From Leuconostoc lactis (GTDB taxonomy: Bacteria > Bacillota > Bacilli > Lactobacillales > Lactobacillaceae): a DNA stretch of 64,000 nucleotides. This document shows positions 1-7,732 of this stretch, one piece after another; the stretch's first letter is position 1, and each line of letters opens with the position of its first letter. The stretch is taken from assembly GCF_007954625.1 (NCBI RefSeq), contig NZ_CP042420.1:1571645-1635644 (forward strand), in the 5' to 3' direction. Below the pieces are notes generated by a model. The model was given only the letters and a program-made list of their open reading frames with translations, was not told the origin of the DNA and searched no databases. The translations under genes and the position numbers were made by a program.

Positions 1-1
1 A

Positions 2-340
2 ACACAAAAACTATCGGAAGAAGACCAAGATAAACAAATACTTGCTGATTACACCACGAAAATACAGGTTCAAACGCCGAAGTCGATTGCTTCATACAAT
101 GAAAAAGCTAAGTCGAATCAAGATGGCATGGAGGGTCTGGCAAAACTAAGCAATGCTGAAGTTTCTGTACTTGCCAAAATTTCTAACGAAGGTATAGAAA
201 AAATGGCTAAAGTAATGATGACTACTGGTAACGGTAAACAAGATACCTATAACAGTTACGCAGCAAAGCTTCAAGATGTTTACATGGCTGAATCACAGAA
301 AATTATGGATAACTATACCAGTTCTGCAACAGGTCAATAA
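2..340 (+). CDS. C-terminal part of a hypothetical protein (5' end outside window)
   Basis: The reading frame is open from base 2 to a TAA at 338-340, giving 112 visible residues; the start lies to the left. The visible part is hydrophilic, rich in Lys, Gln, Ser and Asn, and probably helical, with no membrane segment. I do not recognise a family. The stop is followed within 6 bases by the GCCC-N4-GGGC-GTACATA hairpin that also follows the small surface-protein genes at 13-15 kb, so this gene probably belongs to the same group of accessory, possibly exported proteins. Confidence is for a real coding region, not for function. Confidence 0.6.
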   Translation, partial: TQKLSEEDQDKQILADYTTKIQVQTPKSIASYNEKAKSNQDGMEGLAKLSNAEVSVLAKISNEGIEKMAKVMMTTGNGKQDTYNSYAAKLQDVYMAESQKIMDNYTSSATGQ

Positions 341-345
341 CTAAT

Positions 346-364
346 GCCCTTATGGGCGTACATA
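346..364 (+). repeat. 3' hairpin repeat GCCC-TTAT-GGGC-GTACATA
   Basis: Four-base-pair hairpin followed by GTACATA, 6 bases after a stop codon. The same motif follows genes ending at 13024, 14109, 14560 and 15385. There is no U-run after it, so it is not an ordinary intrinsic terminator; an RNA stability or processing element is an inference. Confidence 0.55.
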
Positions 365-366
365 CA

Positions 367-398
367 CGTGCACTATCCACGCTAAAATGGTTTGGAGA
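367..398 (+). promoter_or_regulatory. Degenerate leader hairpin before the bPH gene
   Basis: CGTG (367-370) and CACG (378-381) can pair, and CTAAAATGG plus the Shine-Dalgarno TTTGGAG follow. This matches the better conserved leader hairpins upstream of 13421, 14226 and 14864 in stem, position and downstream A-run, but the loop has diverged. Confidence 0.4.
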
Positions 399-405
399 TT
401 TAATA

Positions 406-783
406 ATGGGAATGTTGAACGGATTGATTGGCAATGCTTCCGGTGTGTCAATTGAAAGTGTTAAAGAAGAAATATCACCGCTACTAATTGATGATGAAGT
501 AATTGAACATGCCTTTAAATTAGTACGTGACTTAGTTGTCTTTACTAATAAAAGATTGATTTTATCTGATAAACAAGGGTTAACTGCTAAAAAGGTTGAA
601 TACAAATCTATTGCCTATCGTTCTATTTCAAAATTTTCTACTGAAACAAGTGGTCACTTTGATCTTGACGGAGAAGTAAAAATATGGATATCTGGTCAAG
701 TTGAACCTTCTGAAAGAATAAATTTTAAAAAGGGTCAAGCCTTGACAGAAGTGCAACAAATTTTAGCAAGTAAAACATTGTAA
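406..783 (+). CDS. Bacterial PH domain (bPH_1) protein
   Basis: A 125-residue protein. The start at 406 is chosen because TTTGGAG sits just upstream; an earlier in-frame ATG at 352 lies inside the repeat hairpin and has no ribosome site. The sequence has the bPH_1 pattern: an N-terminal helix, then LVVFTNKRLILSD with the strand-forming FTNKRLI motif, then KKVEYKSIAYRSI and a C-terminal helix. Such soluble YokE/YvbH-like proteins have a pleckstrin-homology fold; their ligands are mostly unknown. It lies between a partial hypothetical gene and an integrase, so it is probably cargo of an integrated element. A terminator follows at 789-826. Confidence 0.75.
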   Translation: MGMLNGLIGNASGVSIESVKEEISPLLIDDEVIEHAFKLVRDLVVFTNKRLILSDKQGLTAKKVEYKSIAYRSISKFSTETSGHFDLDGEVKIWISGQVEPSERINFKKGQALTEVQQILASKTL

Positions 784-788
784 ATAAA

Positions 789-826
789 AAAAGCACACCC
801 CATCGGACTAAGAACAGGGTGTGCTA
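789..826 (+). terminator. Rho-independent terminator after bPH gene
   Basis: AGCACACCC pairs with GGGTGTGCT around a 15-base loop, with an A-run before it and an AT-rich tail after. It separates the bPH gene from the integrase. Confidence 0.6.
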
Positions 827-899
827 TATAACATAAACGCACGGGGCGTTCTATTAGATTATAACAGATATAAGCCCCCTTTTAAAGGAGGTTTTTTAT

Positions 900-1967
900 A
901 TGGCGTCAATATATAAACGTGGTAAGACTTGGACGGCGAACGTATCAATCATGAATGGTAAAACTCGTATCCGTAAAACGATGTCTGGTTTCACAACTAA
1001 ACGAGACGCTACCATTTGGGCAAATGATATTGAGTTTAAAAAACAAAATAAAGACCTAGTTGTCAAAGACCATCTATTTACTGAGGCATTTGAAGACTGG
1101 TACCACGTATTTAAAGAACCGCAATTGGAAACTGCTACAAAGCAGTGGTACAAAAGAACGCTATCATTATTAAAAGAAAAATGGGACGGAAAAAAGCTAT
1201 CTGAATTAACTTCCAAAGATTTTCAAAAATTAATTAATGATTATGGTTCTGATCACGTGCTGTCTTCTGTATCTCACATAAAAAATATCACAAGCGCGTT
1301 TATTAGATATGCTGTTGATGAAGATTTTATAAAGAAAGATTTTACTAGAAACGTCAAAACATATTCAGTAGTCAAAAGCAAAGATAAGCAATTAAAGTTT
1401 CTTGAAGCTGAAGAAATGGAAAACTTGATACTTTCAATAAAGGATAATGAAGCTGCGACGAGTAGAATGATATTAACAGCAATATATTCTGGAATGCGTT
1501 TTTCAGAGGTAGCCGGCTTGACGCTAGAAGATTTTGATTTTGAAAACAATGTGATAAACGTCAATAAATCGTGGCAGATACACGATAAAAAATTTAAAAA
1601 TACAAAAACGCAAACTTCAAACCGCATCATCGTAATGCCAAAGGTATTTATGGATATTGCAAAAAAATGGACGTTTGGGAATGAGTTTGCATTTGAGAGT
1701 GATAACGGTACTCCACCTACTGATAACGCTGCTAACAAACAGTTAAGACGCTATCTTGAAAAAATAAATAGCAAAATTATCACGTTCCACGGTCTTCGTC
1801 ACACCCATGCTAGTTACCTTTTGGCTAATGACCTAGCAATTCAATTTGTTAGTGAAAGGCTAGGTCATGCTGATGTTAACATTACATTAAGCACCTATGC
1901 CCACCTACTGAACAAAAAACGTACCGAAGAAACAAACAAGATGCTTGATTTGTTAAATAAGGTTTAA
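900..1967 (+). CDS. int: Tyrosine recombinase, phage-type integrase
   Basis: A 355-residue integrase that joins and excises an integrative element or prophage by site-specific recombination. The strong AAAGGAGG just before the ATG fixes the start. Order of domains: an AP2-like arm-binding N-terminus (MASIYKRGKTWTANVS), a SAM-like core-binding domain around residues 60-160, and the C-terminal catalytic domain. Catalytic residues are visible: Arg in YSGMRFSEVAGL, His-x-x-Arg in HGLRHTHASYLL, and the final His and nucleophile Tyr in LGHADVNITLSTYAHL. It looks intact. It would sit at the right end of an element whose other genes lie to the left of the window; I did not find a tRNA beside it. Confidence 0.95.
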   Translation: MASIYKRGKTWTANVSIMNGKTRIRKTMSGFTTKRDATIWANDIEFKKQNKDLVVKDHLFTEAFEDWYHVFKEPQLETATKQWYKRTLSLLKEKWDGKKLSELTSKDFQKLINDYGSDHVLSSVSHIKNITSAFIRYAVDEDFIKKDFTRNVKTYSVVKSKDKQLKFLEAEEMENLILSIKDNEAATSRMILTAIYSGMRFSEVAGLTLEDFDFENNVINVNKSWQIHDKKFKNTKTQTSNRIIVMPKVFMDIAKKWTFGNEFAFESDNGTPPTDNAANKQLRRYLEKINSKIITFHGLRHTHASYLLANDLAIQFVSERLGHADVNITLSTYAHLLNKKRTEETNKMLDLLNKV

Positions 1968-1969
1968 AG

Positions 1970-2162
1970 GGCTACATTTTGGCTACAATAGACATTAAAC
2001 CGTTGATATACCAGTGATTAACACTCCCCCCCAGCGCATTTTCACCGCTTTACCACAATTGTTGGTAGAGCGGTTTTTTGTTGCATAAACCCTTGATACG
2101 TAAGGTTTTTTGGTTGTTGTGAGTTCGCGTCGGTTTTTGTTATTTTTGCTACAATTTGCTAC
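1970..2162 (+). repeat. Paired short repeats after the integrase (putative arm-type sites) and terminator
   Basis: GGCTAC occurs twice at 1970-1975 and 1981-1986, and TTGCTAC twice at 2146-2152 and 2156-2162. Such doublets directly after integrase genes are typical of arm-type recombinase sites. A terminator hairpin (CCGCT..TACC / GGTA..AGCGG, then T6) lies at 2051-2082. The att core itself cannot be fixed from this window alone. Confidence 0.4.
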
Positions 2163-2173
2163 AAATTCTGATG

Positions 2174-2212
2174 TAAAAAACCAGCACATTTTATGCTGGT
2201 TTTTTCTATATA
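2174..2212 (+). terminator. Bidirectional terminator hairpin
   Basis: AAAAAACCAGCA and TGCTGGTTTTTT form a perfect stem around CATTTTA, with U-runs in both directions. It closes the integrase region. Confidence 0.65.
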
Positions 2213-2280
2213 AAGATGCGATTTTAGAAGCTACCTAAAACGACGGTTAACGTGACTCACTTTTTAATGAATTGATTACA

Positions 2281-2473
2281 AAAAAGCCATGATTTACATC
2301 AAAAGTAAATCATGGCTCGTCTCCCCTAACGTCCCAGCACTTACAATAATAATCTGGAGTATTTTTATAAAAATATATTATGTTAGCTTATAATTAAGAA
2401 TGCAAAGAAGGACGATGGTTATGGTTGTTATGACCATCATTAAATATTATGTATGTGCTGGGATAACGTTACT
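2281..2473 (-). ncRNA. Candidate small RNA, copy 1 of a four-copy family
   Basis: Minus-strand unit. The promoter has -35 TTGACA (plus 2503-2508) and a TAAATT-type -10 about 18 bases on, preceded by the family-conserved TTGATAAAGGT. The RNA would run from about 2473 to a terminator whose stem is CATGATTTAC/GTAAATCATG followed by a U-run at 2280. Long-range pairing: 5' CCCAGCAC (plus 2455-2462) with 3' GTGCTGGG (plus 2333-2340). Conserved CTTCTTTGCA (plus 2401-2410) and ACTCC motifs could bind ribosome sites. This copy lacks the second half of the 5' GTAAC..GTTAC hairpin seen in copies 2-4. There is no plausible reading frame. Not matched to a known family with certainty. Confidence 0.65.
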
Positions 2474-2569
2474 AAAATAATTTAGCATATCAATAACCGA
2501 ATTGTCAAACCTTTATCAAGAATAATCAGTGGTCAATTCAATCGAACTGTTAATGTTTTAAATGAAAAT

Positions 2570-2598
2570 AAAAAAAGCTCACCTTAGTGAGCTTTTTG
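2570..2598 (-). terminator. Terminator of the first cold shock gene
   Basis: AAAGCTCAC-CTTA-GTGAGCTTTTT hairpin directly downstream of the minus-strand csp gene, with A/T runs on both sides. Confidence 0.75.
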
Positions 2599-2603
2599 CC
2601 TTA

Positions 2604-2804
2604 TTAAGCTTTAACGATGTTTGCTGCTTGCAAACCGCGATCGCCACTTTCAACATCGAAAGTCACTGATTGACCTTCATCAAGTGTTTTGAAGCCATCG
2701 CTTTGAATAGCTGAGAAATGGGCGAAGACATCATCACCGTTTTCACGTGTGATAAATCCAAAACCCTTGTCGCCATTAAACCATTTTACTGTGCCTGTTT
2801 CCAT
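2604..2804 (-). CDS. csp: Cold shock protein (CspA family)
   Basis: A 66-residue single CSD protein that binds single-stranded nucleic acid and acts as an RNA chaperone. RNP1 is seen as KGFGFI and RNP2 as DVFAHF. The start [11 protein letters not shown] is preceded by AAAGGAG 8 bases upstream; an upstream in-frame extension is untranslated leader. It is nearly identical to the gene at 15736-15936 (differences near residues 55-57: SGD versus NSD), and the leaders also match, so the two are recent paralogues. A terminator follows at 2570-2598. Confidence 0.95.
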   Translation of the reverse strand: METGTVKWFNGDKGFGFITRENGDDVFAHFSAIQSDGFKTLDEGQSVTFDVESGDRGLQAANIVKA

Positions 2805-2955
2805 TATATGTTTCTCCTTTGGTGTACTCACCAATCTTTTTTGTAATTTAAATAATTGGTACTGAGTGTCCTTCAAGAAAAGAGAAATCAAAATCAAAAA
2901 CTTTATTACTCATTTACTATAACACGTATCACAATGGAATAGCAAGCAAATAAAC
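2805..2955 (-). promoter_or_regulatory. Long csp 5' leader and promoter
   Basis: On the minus strand TTGCTA and TATAGT (18-base spacing) make a promoter, followed by a leader of roughly 120 bases before the csp ATG. Nearly the same leader precedes the second csp gene (15937-16070). Long structured csp leaders are known to act as thermosensors in cspA genes; that role is inferred here. Confidence 0.55.
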
Positions 2956-3079
2956 AAATCAATATATTTTTGTCACTTCATCTTGATTATTTTAGCGCGG
3001 TTTTTGTTGTGTAAACGTTGTTATATTAATGTTTTAAGTTGGCAATTTTTTTAGCGCTTATCCCTAAAAAATGCCAACA

Positions 3080-3285
3080 AAAAAGCCATGATTGTCGTTT
3101 GATGGCAATCATAGCTCGCGTCTCCCAGCATCCCAGCATCCCAGCACCTATAATAATCAGGAGTATTATTTATAAAAAAATATATTATGTCAGTCTACGC
3201 TTAAATATGCAAAGAAGTACGCTGGTTGTTGTGAACAATGCAAATATTATAACGTGCTGGGATGACGTAACTGATACGTTACTAG
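3080..3285 (-). ncRNA. Candidate small RNA, copy 2 of a four-copy family
   Basis: Promoter on the minus strand: TTGACA (plus 3313-3318), then TAAATT about 18 bases on. The RNA starts near 3285 with hairpin GTAAC-GTATCA-GTTAC, then CCCAGCAC (plus 3254-3261), which can pair with GTGCTGGG (plus 3140-3147). It ends in a terminator (ATGATTGCC/GGCAATCAT, then U6) near 3080. The TGCTGGGA segment is tandemly repeated three times here (plus 3123-3147). The stretch opposite plus 3159-3171 is exactly complementary over 13 bases to the ribosome binding site of the Ltp gene at 14864. Confidence 0.7.
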
Positions 3286-3333
3286 AATAATTTATCATAT
3301 GCGTTATTGAATTGTCAAACCTTTATCAAAATA

Positions 3334-3362
3334 AAAAAAGACGTACTTATTCGCGTCTTTTA
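3334..3362 (-). terminator. Rho-independent terminator
   Basis: AAAAAGACG..CGTCTTTTA hairpin in the gap downstream of the coiled-coil protein gene on the minus strand. A second inverted repeat, TCGAGAAA..TTTCTCGA, lies at 3388-3412. Confidence 0.5.
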
Positions 3363-3433
3363 TCCCCGTTGTTAACCCCATATGTATCGAGAAACCATCG
3401 TGATTTCTCGATGCTGTGCGTGCAATCCCGCTA

Positions 3434-4012
3434 TTAGTTCTGGTGCTTGTTCAAAACGTTTTGCGCATACTGATCAAGTTGCTGCACATCTTGGATTGCG
3501 TTATCAAGTTGACCCTGTAACTGATTCCCCTTGGTATTTGCATCACGCAAATCGTTTTGTGCAGTTTGTAGTTGTGCCTGAGTTTGGTTCGCCTTCTGGT
3601 TAGCATCATTCAGCTGAGACTGAATACCATCTAATTCTTTTTGTTTATCCGCCACTCTCTGGTTGCCTTCCGCAATTTTTTGATTAATTTCGTCAATCTT
3701 TTGTTGAATTTCTCTTTGTTTATCATCATTTGCTCTTTGCAAGTCGCCTTGCAACTGCACCACTTGCGTTTTGTAATTTGACACATCGTTCTGAGCAGAC
3801 GTCAGTTGATTCTGGAATTCATTATTTTGGTGTGTCAAACTTGAGATTGCTTGAGATTGCACGGTTAACTTACTATCCAACTGATCAATAATGCCTTTGA
3901 TCTGATTCATCGAGGCGCTTCCTGTCCACCCCGCATAATCTGCCAATATTTTCCCACCCATAAGGGTCATTGCTGTAACTGCCAGGACAATCACTAATTT
4001 GTTGATTTTCAT
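3434..4012 (-). CDS. Secreted or membrane-anchored coiled-coil protein, unknown function
   Basis: 192 residues. Residues 1-25 (MKINKLVIVLAVTAMTLMGG) form a signal peptide or membrane anchor without a lipobox Cys. The rest, about residues 35-185, is a long coiled coil rich in Gln, Asn and Asp with heptad-like spacing (LQGDLQRANDDKQREIQQKI). There is no LPXTG sorting motif. The start is supported by AAGAAGG just upstream. I do not recognise a specific family; it resembles generic lactobacillus surface coiled-coil proteins. It stands alone between small RNA copy 2 and the D-lactate dehydrogenase gene. Confidence 0.7.
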   Translation of the reverse strand: MKINKLVIVLAVTAMTLMGGKILADYAGWTGSASMNQIKGIIDQLDSKLTVQSQAISSLTHQNNEFQNQLTSAQNDVSNYKTQVVQLQGDLQRANDDKQREIQQKIDEINQKIAEGNQRVADKQKELDGIQSQLNDANQKANQTQAQLQTAQNDLRDANTKGNQLQGQLDNAIQDVQQLDQYAQNVLNKHQN

Positions 4013-4388
4013 ATAACCTTCTTTTCTATTTTATGTTATTACATTCACACAGCTTTAATAATGTAGCGTCCTTTCCCTATATAGTCAATTGAATCTTATT
4101 CATTGCCAATAGGCATAAAATGACTTTCACTCACTTAATGTAAGTGTTAACAAATGGTGGTATACCAATATTTGTACGAATAAATTTCCAATTTTTATAA
4201 ATCAAACACAGATGAAATATCACAATAGAAATGTTTTTATATACTATTTTTTCTTGTGATTTTAAGTGTTAAGTATACCAATATTGACAAAATTAAACCC
4301 CACCATTGCAACTAATTTGACTAAGAAATAGTTGGATTATTTTGAGCTTTTATTATTTACCACACTTTTTACTAAAAAATAGACACCA
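4013..4388. other. AT-rich intergenic region with two operator-like direct repeats
   Basis: No gene is seen. TAAGTGTTAA followed by GTATACCAATATT occurs at 4141-4172 (9-base gap) and again at 4263-4285 (no gap). The copies lie about 130 and 250 bases upstream of the coiled-coil gene on the minus strand and could be regulator sites or tandem promoters for it. Confidence 0.4.
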
Positions 4389-4426
4389 AAAAAGCGCAAC
4401 CAGATTATCCAGTTGCGCCTTTTTAG
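4389..4426 (-). terminator. Terminator of dld
   Basis: GCGCAAC-N11-GTTGCGC hairpin with A and T runs, 6 bases past the dld stop on the minus strand. Confidence 0.75.
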
Positions 4427-4431
4427 CATTA

Positions 4432-6111
4432 TTAATATTCGCCCCAATACTTAGACATTGATTGTTGCCCAATGCCGGGATTAAAGCTGTTAGTTGGATC
4501 GTTTTTACGATAGTGATCCACCAATGCAGGTGCTGCGAGATACAAGTGGCCGACATTATGTTCGGCCGGATATACCGCATGGCGGGCATCCAAAATTTTT
4601 AACATGTCCTGTTTGAGTGCATGGGCATCGACCCCAGACTTCAAGATATAATCCTGATGCATCACATGATCGAGCAAGTGACCATAGTAGATTTTATAGG
4701 CAATTTTCTCTTCGATTTCAGCTGGTAACTGTTCAAACCAATGATATTCATTGCTGGCAAAAGCAATATCTAACGGCAAAATGTCGATCGCATCTTGCTT
4801 GAGTTCTTGATAGCGAATCGCCACGCCGGCCGTCACGTAGCGGTGCGTTTCTGCCTTACTGGTTTCATTCGCATCCGCTTCAAAATAATCCCCGTCCTGA
4901 GTTGGGAAGAATGACGCCAAATACTCACGTGCTTCAGCAATCCCATCCCCAGCCATTTTAAGTTGCAAATAGTGGTCATACTTATCATGGTACGCTTCTA
5001 ACCGTTCTGGTAACTGATTAGGGAAAAGATGACTCAAGGTTTGCAATAACCGATCTGGGAAATAAGGCTTGAAGAATGGGATATGCTTCAATAAACGTTC
5101 ACCCCAAGCCTTCATAGCAAACATCTGTGGTAAGTGGCCAGTCCCGATTTTTTCAATCACAATCAGCGAGTCTTTCCCGTATTGCTTCGCGAGTTCATAA
5201 GCCGTTTTATGCATATACTCACCAGACACTGGCAAAGACTTGAAGTGCGTCATAATGTGACGCCGAATATCTTCTAGTTCATCTGGGTTATTGGTCCCAA
5301 TGTAAAAGACCTGAGTGGTCTCATCTTTGGGAAAGGTATCTAGGCGCACCGCTAATGCGGCAACGTGACCGGCAGACCCAGAAACTTCAAATAATTCTTT
5401 TGGATTAGCATTGTAACGAATCGGTTGATCAGAATCGACATCACGAACGACCTGTTCATGATTGTGCATGGAGCCGTGGTGTTCAGTCGCTGGCACTTGG
5501 TTTAAATCGAAGTTACGATTTTCCAAATTGGTAATAATTTCTTCAGGTGTATCACCCAAATCAATACCAAGATGGTTCACTAAGTGCATCTCATCGTTTT
5601 CATCAATCCAGACATAAAGTGACAATTCAGTATAGGCTGGGCCACGACGAATCAGGGCACCACCAGAATTGTTGTTAATGCCGCCAATGACTGAGGCACC
5701 GAGATTTGATGAGCCGATAACCGAATGCGGTTCACGATCTAACGGCCGCAAGGCATTCTCTAACTGGAAAAGCGTTGTGCCTGGAAAGGCCAAAACTTGT
5801 TCCCCATGATTAATCAGTTCCAAATCCTTAATTTTCATGCCGTTGACAACCACAGCTGGGCGATCATAACCAGGTGCTGGTACCGATCCTTCGGTCAAAC
5901 TCGTATTGGCTGCTTGCATAATAATCACAATGTTATGCTCATGCAAAACATTCAATACACGCCACATGGCCATGAGACTGGTTGGGAAAACCACTGCTAT
6001 GGCATCACCATGTCCTGAACGATAGCCTTTGCGAAAACGTAACGTCTTCCCGGCATTCGTGATGACATTTTTCTTGCCAACAACCTCAACCAATTCATCA
6101 ACTAAACTCAT
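4432..6111 (-). CDS. dld: Quinone-dependent D-lactate dehydrogenase
   Basis: 559 residues, close to the 571 of E. coli Dld. This FAD enzyme of the inner membrane face oxidises D-lactate to pyruvate and passes electrons to quinone. An FAD-binding type 4 (PCMH) domain covers roughly residues 20-240, with GSSNLGASVIGGINNNSGG as the flavin-binding Gly-rich stretch; the lactate dehydrogenase membrane-binding domain follows. The start MSLVDELVEV is chosen because GGAGGATT lies just upstream; 19 residues of in-frame extension have no ribosome site. Single-gene unit with its own terminator. Consistent with D-lactate production and optional respiration in Leuconostocaceae. Confidence 0.95.
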   Translation of the reverse strand: MSLVDELVEVVGKKNVITNAGKTLRFRKGYRSGHGDAIAVVFPTSLMAMWRVLNVLHEHNIVIIMQAANTSLTEGSVPAPGYDRPAVVVNGMKIKDLELINHGEQVLAFPGTTLFQLENALRPLDREPHSVIGSSNLGASVIGGINNNSGGALIRRGPAYTELSLYVWIDENDEMHLVNHLGIDLGDTPEEIITNLENRNFDLNQVPATEHHGSMHNHEQVVRDVDSDQPIRYNANPKELFEVSGSAGHVAALAVRLDTFPKDETTQVFYIGTNNPDELEDIRRHIMTHFKSLPVSGEYMHKTAYELAKQYGKDSLIVIEKIGTGHLPQMFAMKAWGERLLKHIPFFKPYFPDRLLQTLSHLFPNQLPERLEAYHDKYDHYLQLKMAGDGIAEAREYLASFFPTQDGDYFEADANETSKAETHRYVTAGVAIRYQELKQDAIDILPLDIAFASNEYHWFEQLPAEIEEKIAYKIYYGHLLDHVMHQDYILKSGVDAHALKQDMLKILDARHAVYPAEHNVGHLYLAAPALVDHYRKNDPTNSFNPGIGQQSMSKYWGEY

Positions 6112-6407
6112 ACTTCTTGCAATCCTCCGAAATTCTGTAATATATAGACTAACATTCCCTTTCATCATACGCCCTTTTTAGTCAAATGGGCACATAAATG
6201 TCTATTTTTCAGGAAAATATTACCAATATGTTTTTGAAATTCCGAACAATTGTACTTATCAGGCTTTTTCATCTCAATTGCAATATAATTTGATGCATTA
6301 TTGGCCGATCAGAATCACCAACTCGCTCACTTTCCTACTGCGTTATCAGGTATAATGACTTAACCTGCTCACACCACTAATGGTCAATATAAGATATGGA
6401 AATTACA

Positions 6408-7028
6408 ATGATGAAAACAAAAGTTGTTATTGCTGGTGGCACAGGATTTGTCGGTCAAGGCATCATCCAACAACTTGATCCAACACAATATGACGTCCAT
6501 AGTTTGTCCCGCCATGTACACCAGTCCACTGCTGACGACAAAACAACTTATCACGTCATTGACTTGTCCGATACACCAAGCTTGTCAGTAATCATTCAAG
6601 ATGCTGATTGGGTGATTGATGCGGTCGGCATCTTGTTGCCCAACCCAATCAAAAAACAAAATTATCAAAACAGCAGTTATGCGCCAGCCAAATATCTCAT
6701 TGATGCATTGCTTACCGCACCAAACACGAAATTACTTTTTATCTCTGCAAATGGTGGGCCATTTTTCATGTCACCCTACCTCAATACAAAAAAAGCCGTC
6801 GAGGCACGGATGCGCACACTGTTACCCGAACGCACTTATATTGTTTATCCAGGGATTATTTTTGACAAAACGCGCTTGAGTTCATATTTCCCCGGACGCA
6901 TTTTGTCACGCTTAGGCGGCATTCAGTATTTTAAAAAATTACGACCAATCAGTCGACAAGCCTTTGCCATTGAGATTGCACAGATACTATCTGGCACAAG
7001 TAGTGCATTAGAAAAAAGACTAGATTGA
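6408..7028 (+). CDS. NAD(P)-binding Rossmann-fold protein (SDR/epimerase-like)
   Basis: About 207 residues with an N-terminal dinucleotide-binding motif GGTGFVGQG at residues 10-18, as in atypical short-chain dehydrogenases and NAD(P)H-binding (NmrA/YwnB-like) proteins. No YxxxK catalytic pair is obvious, so the substrate is unknown. The start is uncertain: ATG at 6396, 6408 and 6411 are in frame and the only ribosome site is a weak GGA; 6408 is chosen on spacing. A -10 like TATAAT lies at 6351. The gene ends inside its own terminator hairpin. Confidence 0.75.
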   Translation: MMKTKVVIAGGTGFVGQGIIQQLDPTQYDVHSLSRHVHQSTADDKTTYHVIDLSDTPSLSVIIQDADWVIDAVGILLPNPIKKQNYQNSSYAPAKYLIDALLTAPNTKLLFISANGGPFFMSPYLNTKKAVEARMRTLLPERTYIVYPGIIFDKTRLSSYFPGRILSRLGGIQYFKKLRPISRQAFAIEIAQILSGTSSALEKRLD

Positions 7029-7041
7029 ATCTAGTCTTTTT
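7013..7041 (+). terminator. Terminator overlapping the end of the SDR-like gene
   Basis: AAAAGACTAGATT-GAATCTAGTCTTTTT hairpin. The TGA stop codon at 7026-7028 lies inside the stem-loop. Confidence 0.75.
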
Positions 7042-7061
7042 AGTTTGAAATAGTGATTAAC

Positions 7062-7270
7062 AAAAAAGTCATGACCTACATGCGCTGTAAATCATGACTT
7101 GCCTTCTCTCCCTATCCCAACACTTACATTAATTTGGAGTATGCATTTTACAAAAAACATTATGTTAGTCTACGCTTAAATATTGCAAAGAAGTACGCTG
7201 GTTGTTTTCAACAATGATCAATAATAAATATTATGTATGTGTTGGGATACCGTAACTGATAAGTTACTAG
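7062..7270 (-). ncRNA. Candidate small RNA, copy 3 of a four-copy family
   Basis: Promoter TTGACA (plus 7299-7304) and TAAATT on the minus strand. The 5' hairpin is GTAAC-TTATCA-GTTAC. The long-range stem has changed to CCCAACAC (plus 7239-7246) with GTGTTGGG (plus 7116-7123), a compensatory double change relative to copies 1 and 2. It ends in terminator AAGTCATGA../..TCATGACTT plus U6. The CAGCGTACTTCTTTGCA segment in the middle is shared with copy 2. Confidence 0.7.
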
Positions 7271-7491
7271 AATAATTTATCATATCAACCCACAAATTGT
7301 CAAACCTTTATCAAAATTATAAAAAGATACCCTTATGTCAAGCTGGGTAAAGCTTTTCCCTGCAATTCAGCCGGATAAATGTTATGCTTTAATGACAACA
7401 TATCGGTTAAATGATCACGTGATTTCTCTCGACGTGTTTGTTGACGTCAACACAGCATGTTAACGCATGTGTCATCATTGAAAGGATGATT

Positions 7492-7617
7492 ATGAACTAC
7501 TTTTTCAAATACGGTGTCCACCAAGTCCAATGGCTATTTATGCTGATTTACGGGGTGGCAGCTGTTGTTGTTATTCTCGGGCTGCTGTATTTTTTATGGT
7601 TAAAGTTCTATAAATAA
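7492..7617 (+). CDS. Small membrane protein, 41 aa
   Basis: ATG preceded by GAAAGGATGATT. The product has one predicted membrane helix (LIYGVAAVVVILGLLYFLWL) near the C-terminus and an aromatic N-terminus (MNYFFKYGVHQ). Its length and composition resemble single-span small membrane proteins of Gram-positives, including toxin-like ones, but no family is recognised. The 170 bases upstream (7322-7491) contain short inverted repeats (AAGCTGGGTAAAGCTT) and no other gene. Confidence 0.6.
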   Translation: MNYFFKYGVHQVQWLFMLIYGVAAVVVILGLLYFLWLKFYK

Positions 7618-7667
7618 TACTAGTTTAATTCAAACCTATCGCGCTGCTAACTTCTGTTCCTTTAGCA

Positions 7668-7707
7668 ATGTTAAGCGTTTGACTAAAACGCTTAACATGA
7701 TTATACT
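7668..7707 (+). promoter_or_regulatory. Promoter overlapped by a perfect 13-bp inverted repeat
   Basis: ATGTTAAGCGTTT (7668-7680) and AAACGCTTAACAT (7686-7698) are exact reverse complements around GACTA. TTGACT (7679-7684) and TATACT (7702-7707) with 17-base spacing form a promoter inside and just after the repeat. A repressor operator covering the -35 is the simplest reading. Confidence 0.6.
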
Positions 7708-7732
7708 TTTAAATAAGTACTTAGGGGGAATT

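Noticed and set aside
2010-2050. tRNA or tmRNA 3' end as attachment site beside the integrase
   Set aside because: The CCCCCCC-containing stretch has no T-loop GTTCRA pattern and no acceptor partner.
3121-3147. CRISPR-like short repeats (TCCCAGCA three times)
   Set aside because: Units are 8 bases with no spacers; they are an expansion within small RNA copy 2.
7322-7491. Riboswitch upstream of the 41-aa gene
   Set aside because: Short inverted repeats exist, but I could not fit a known aptamer or a terminator/antiterminator pair.
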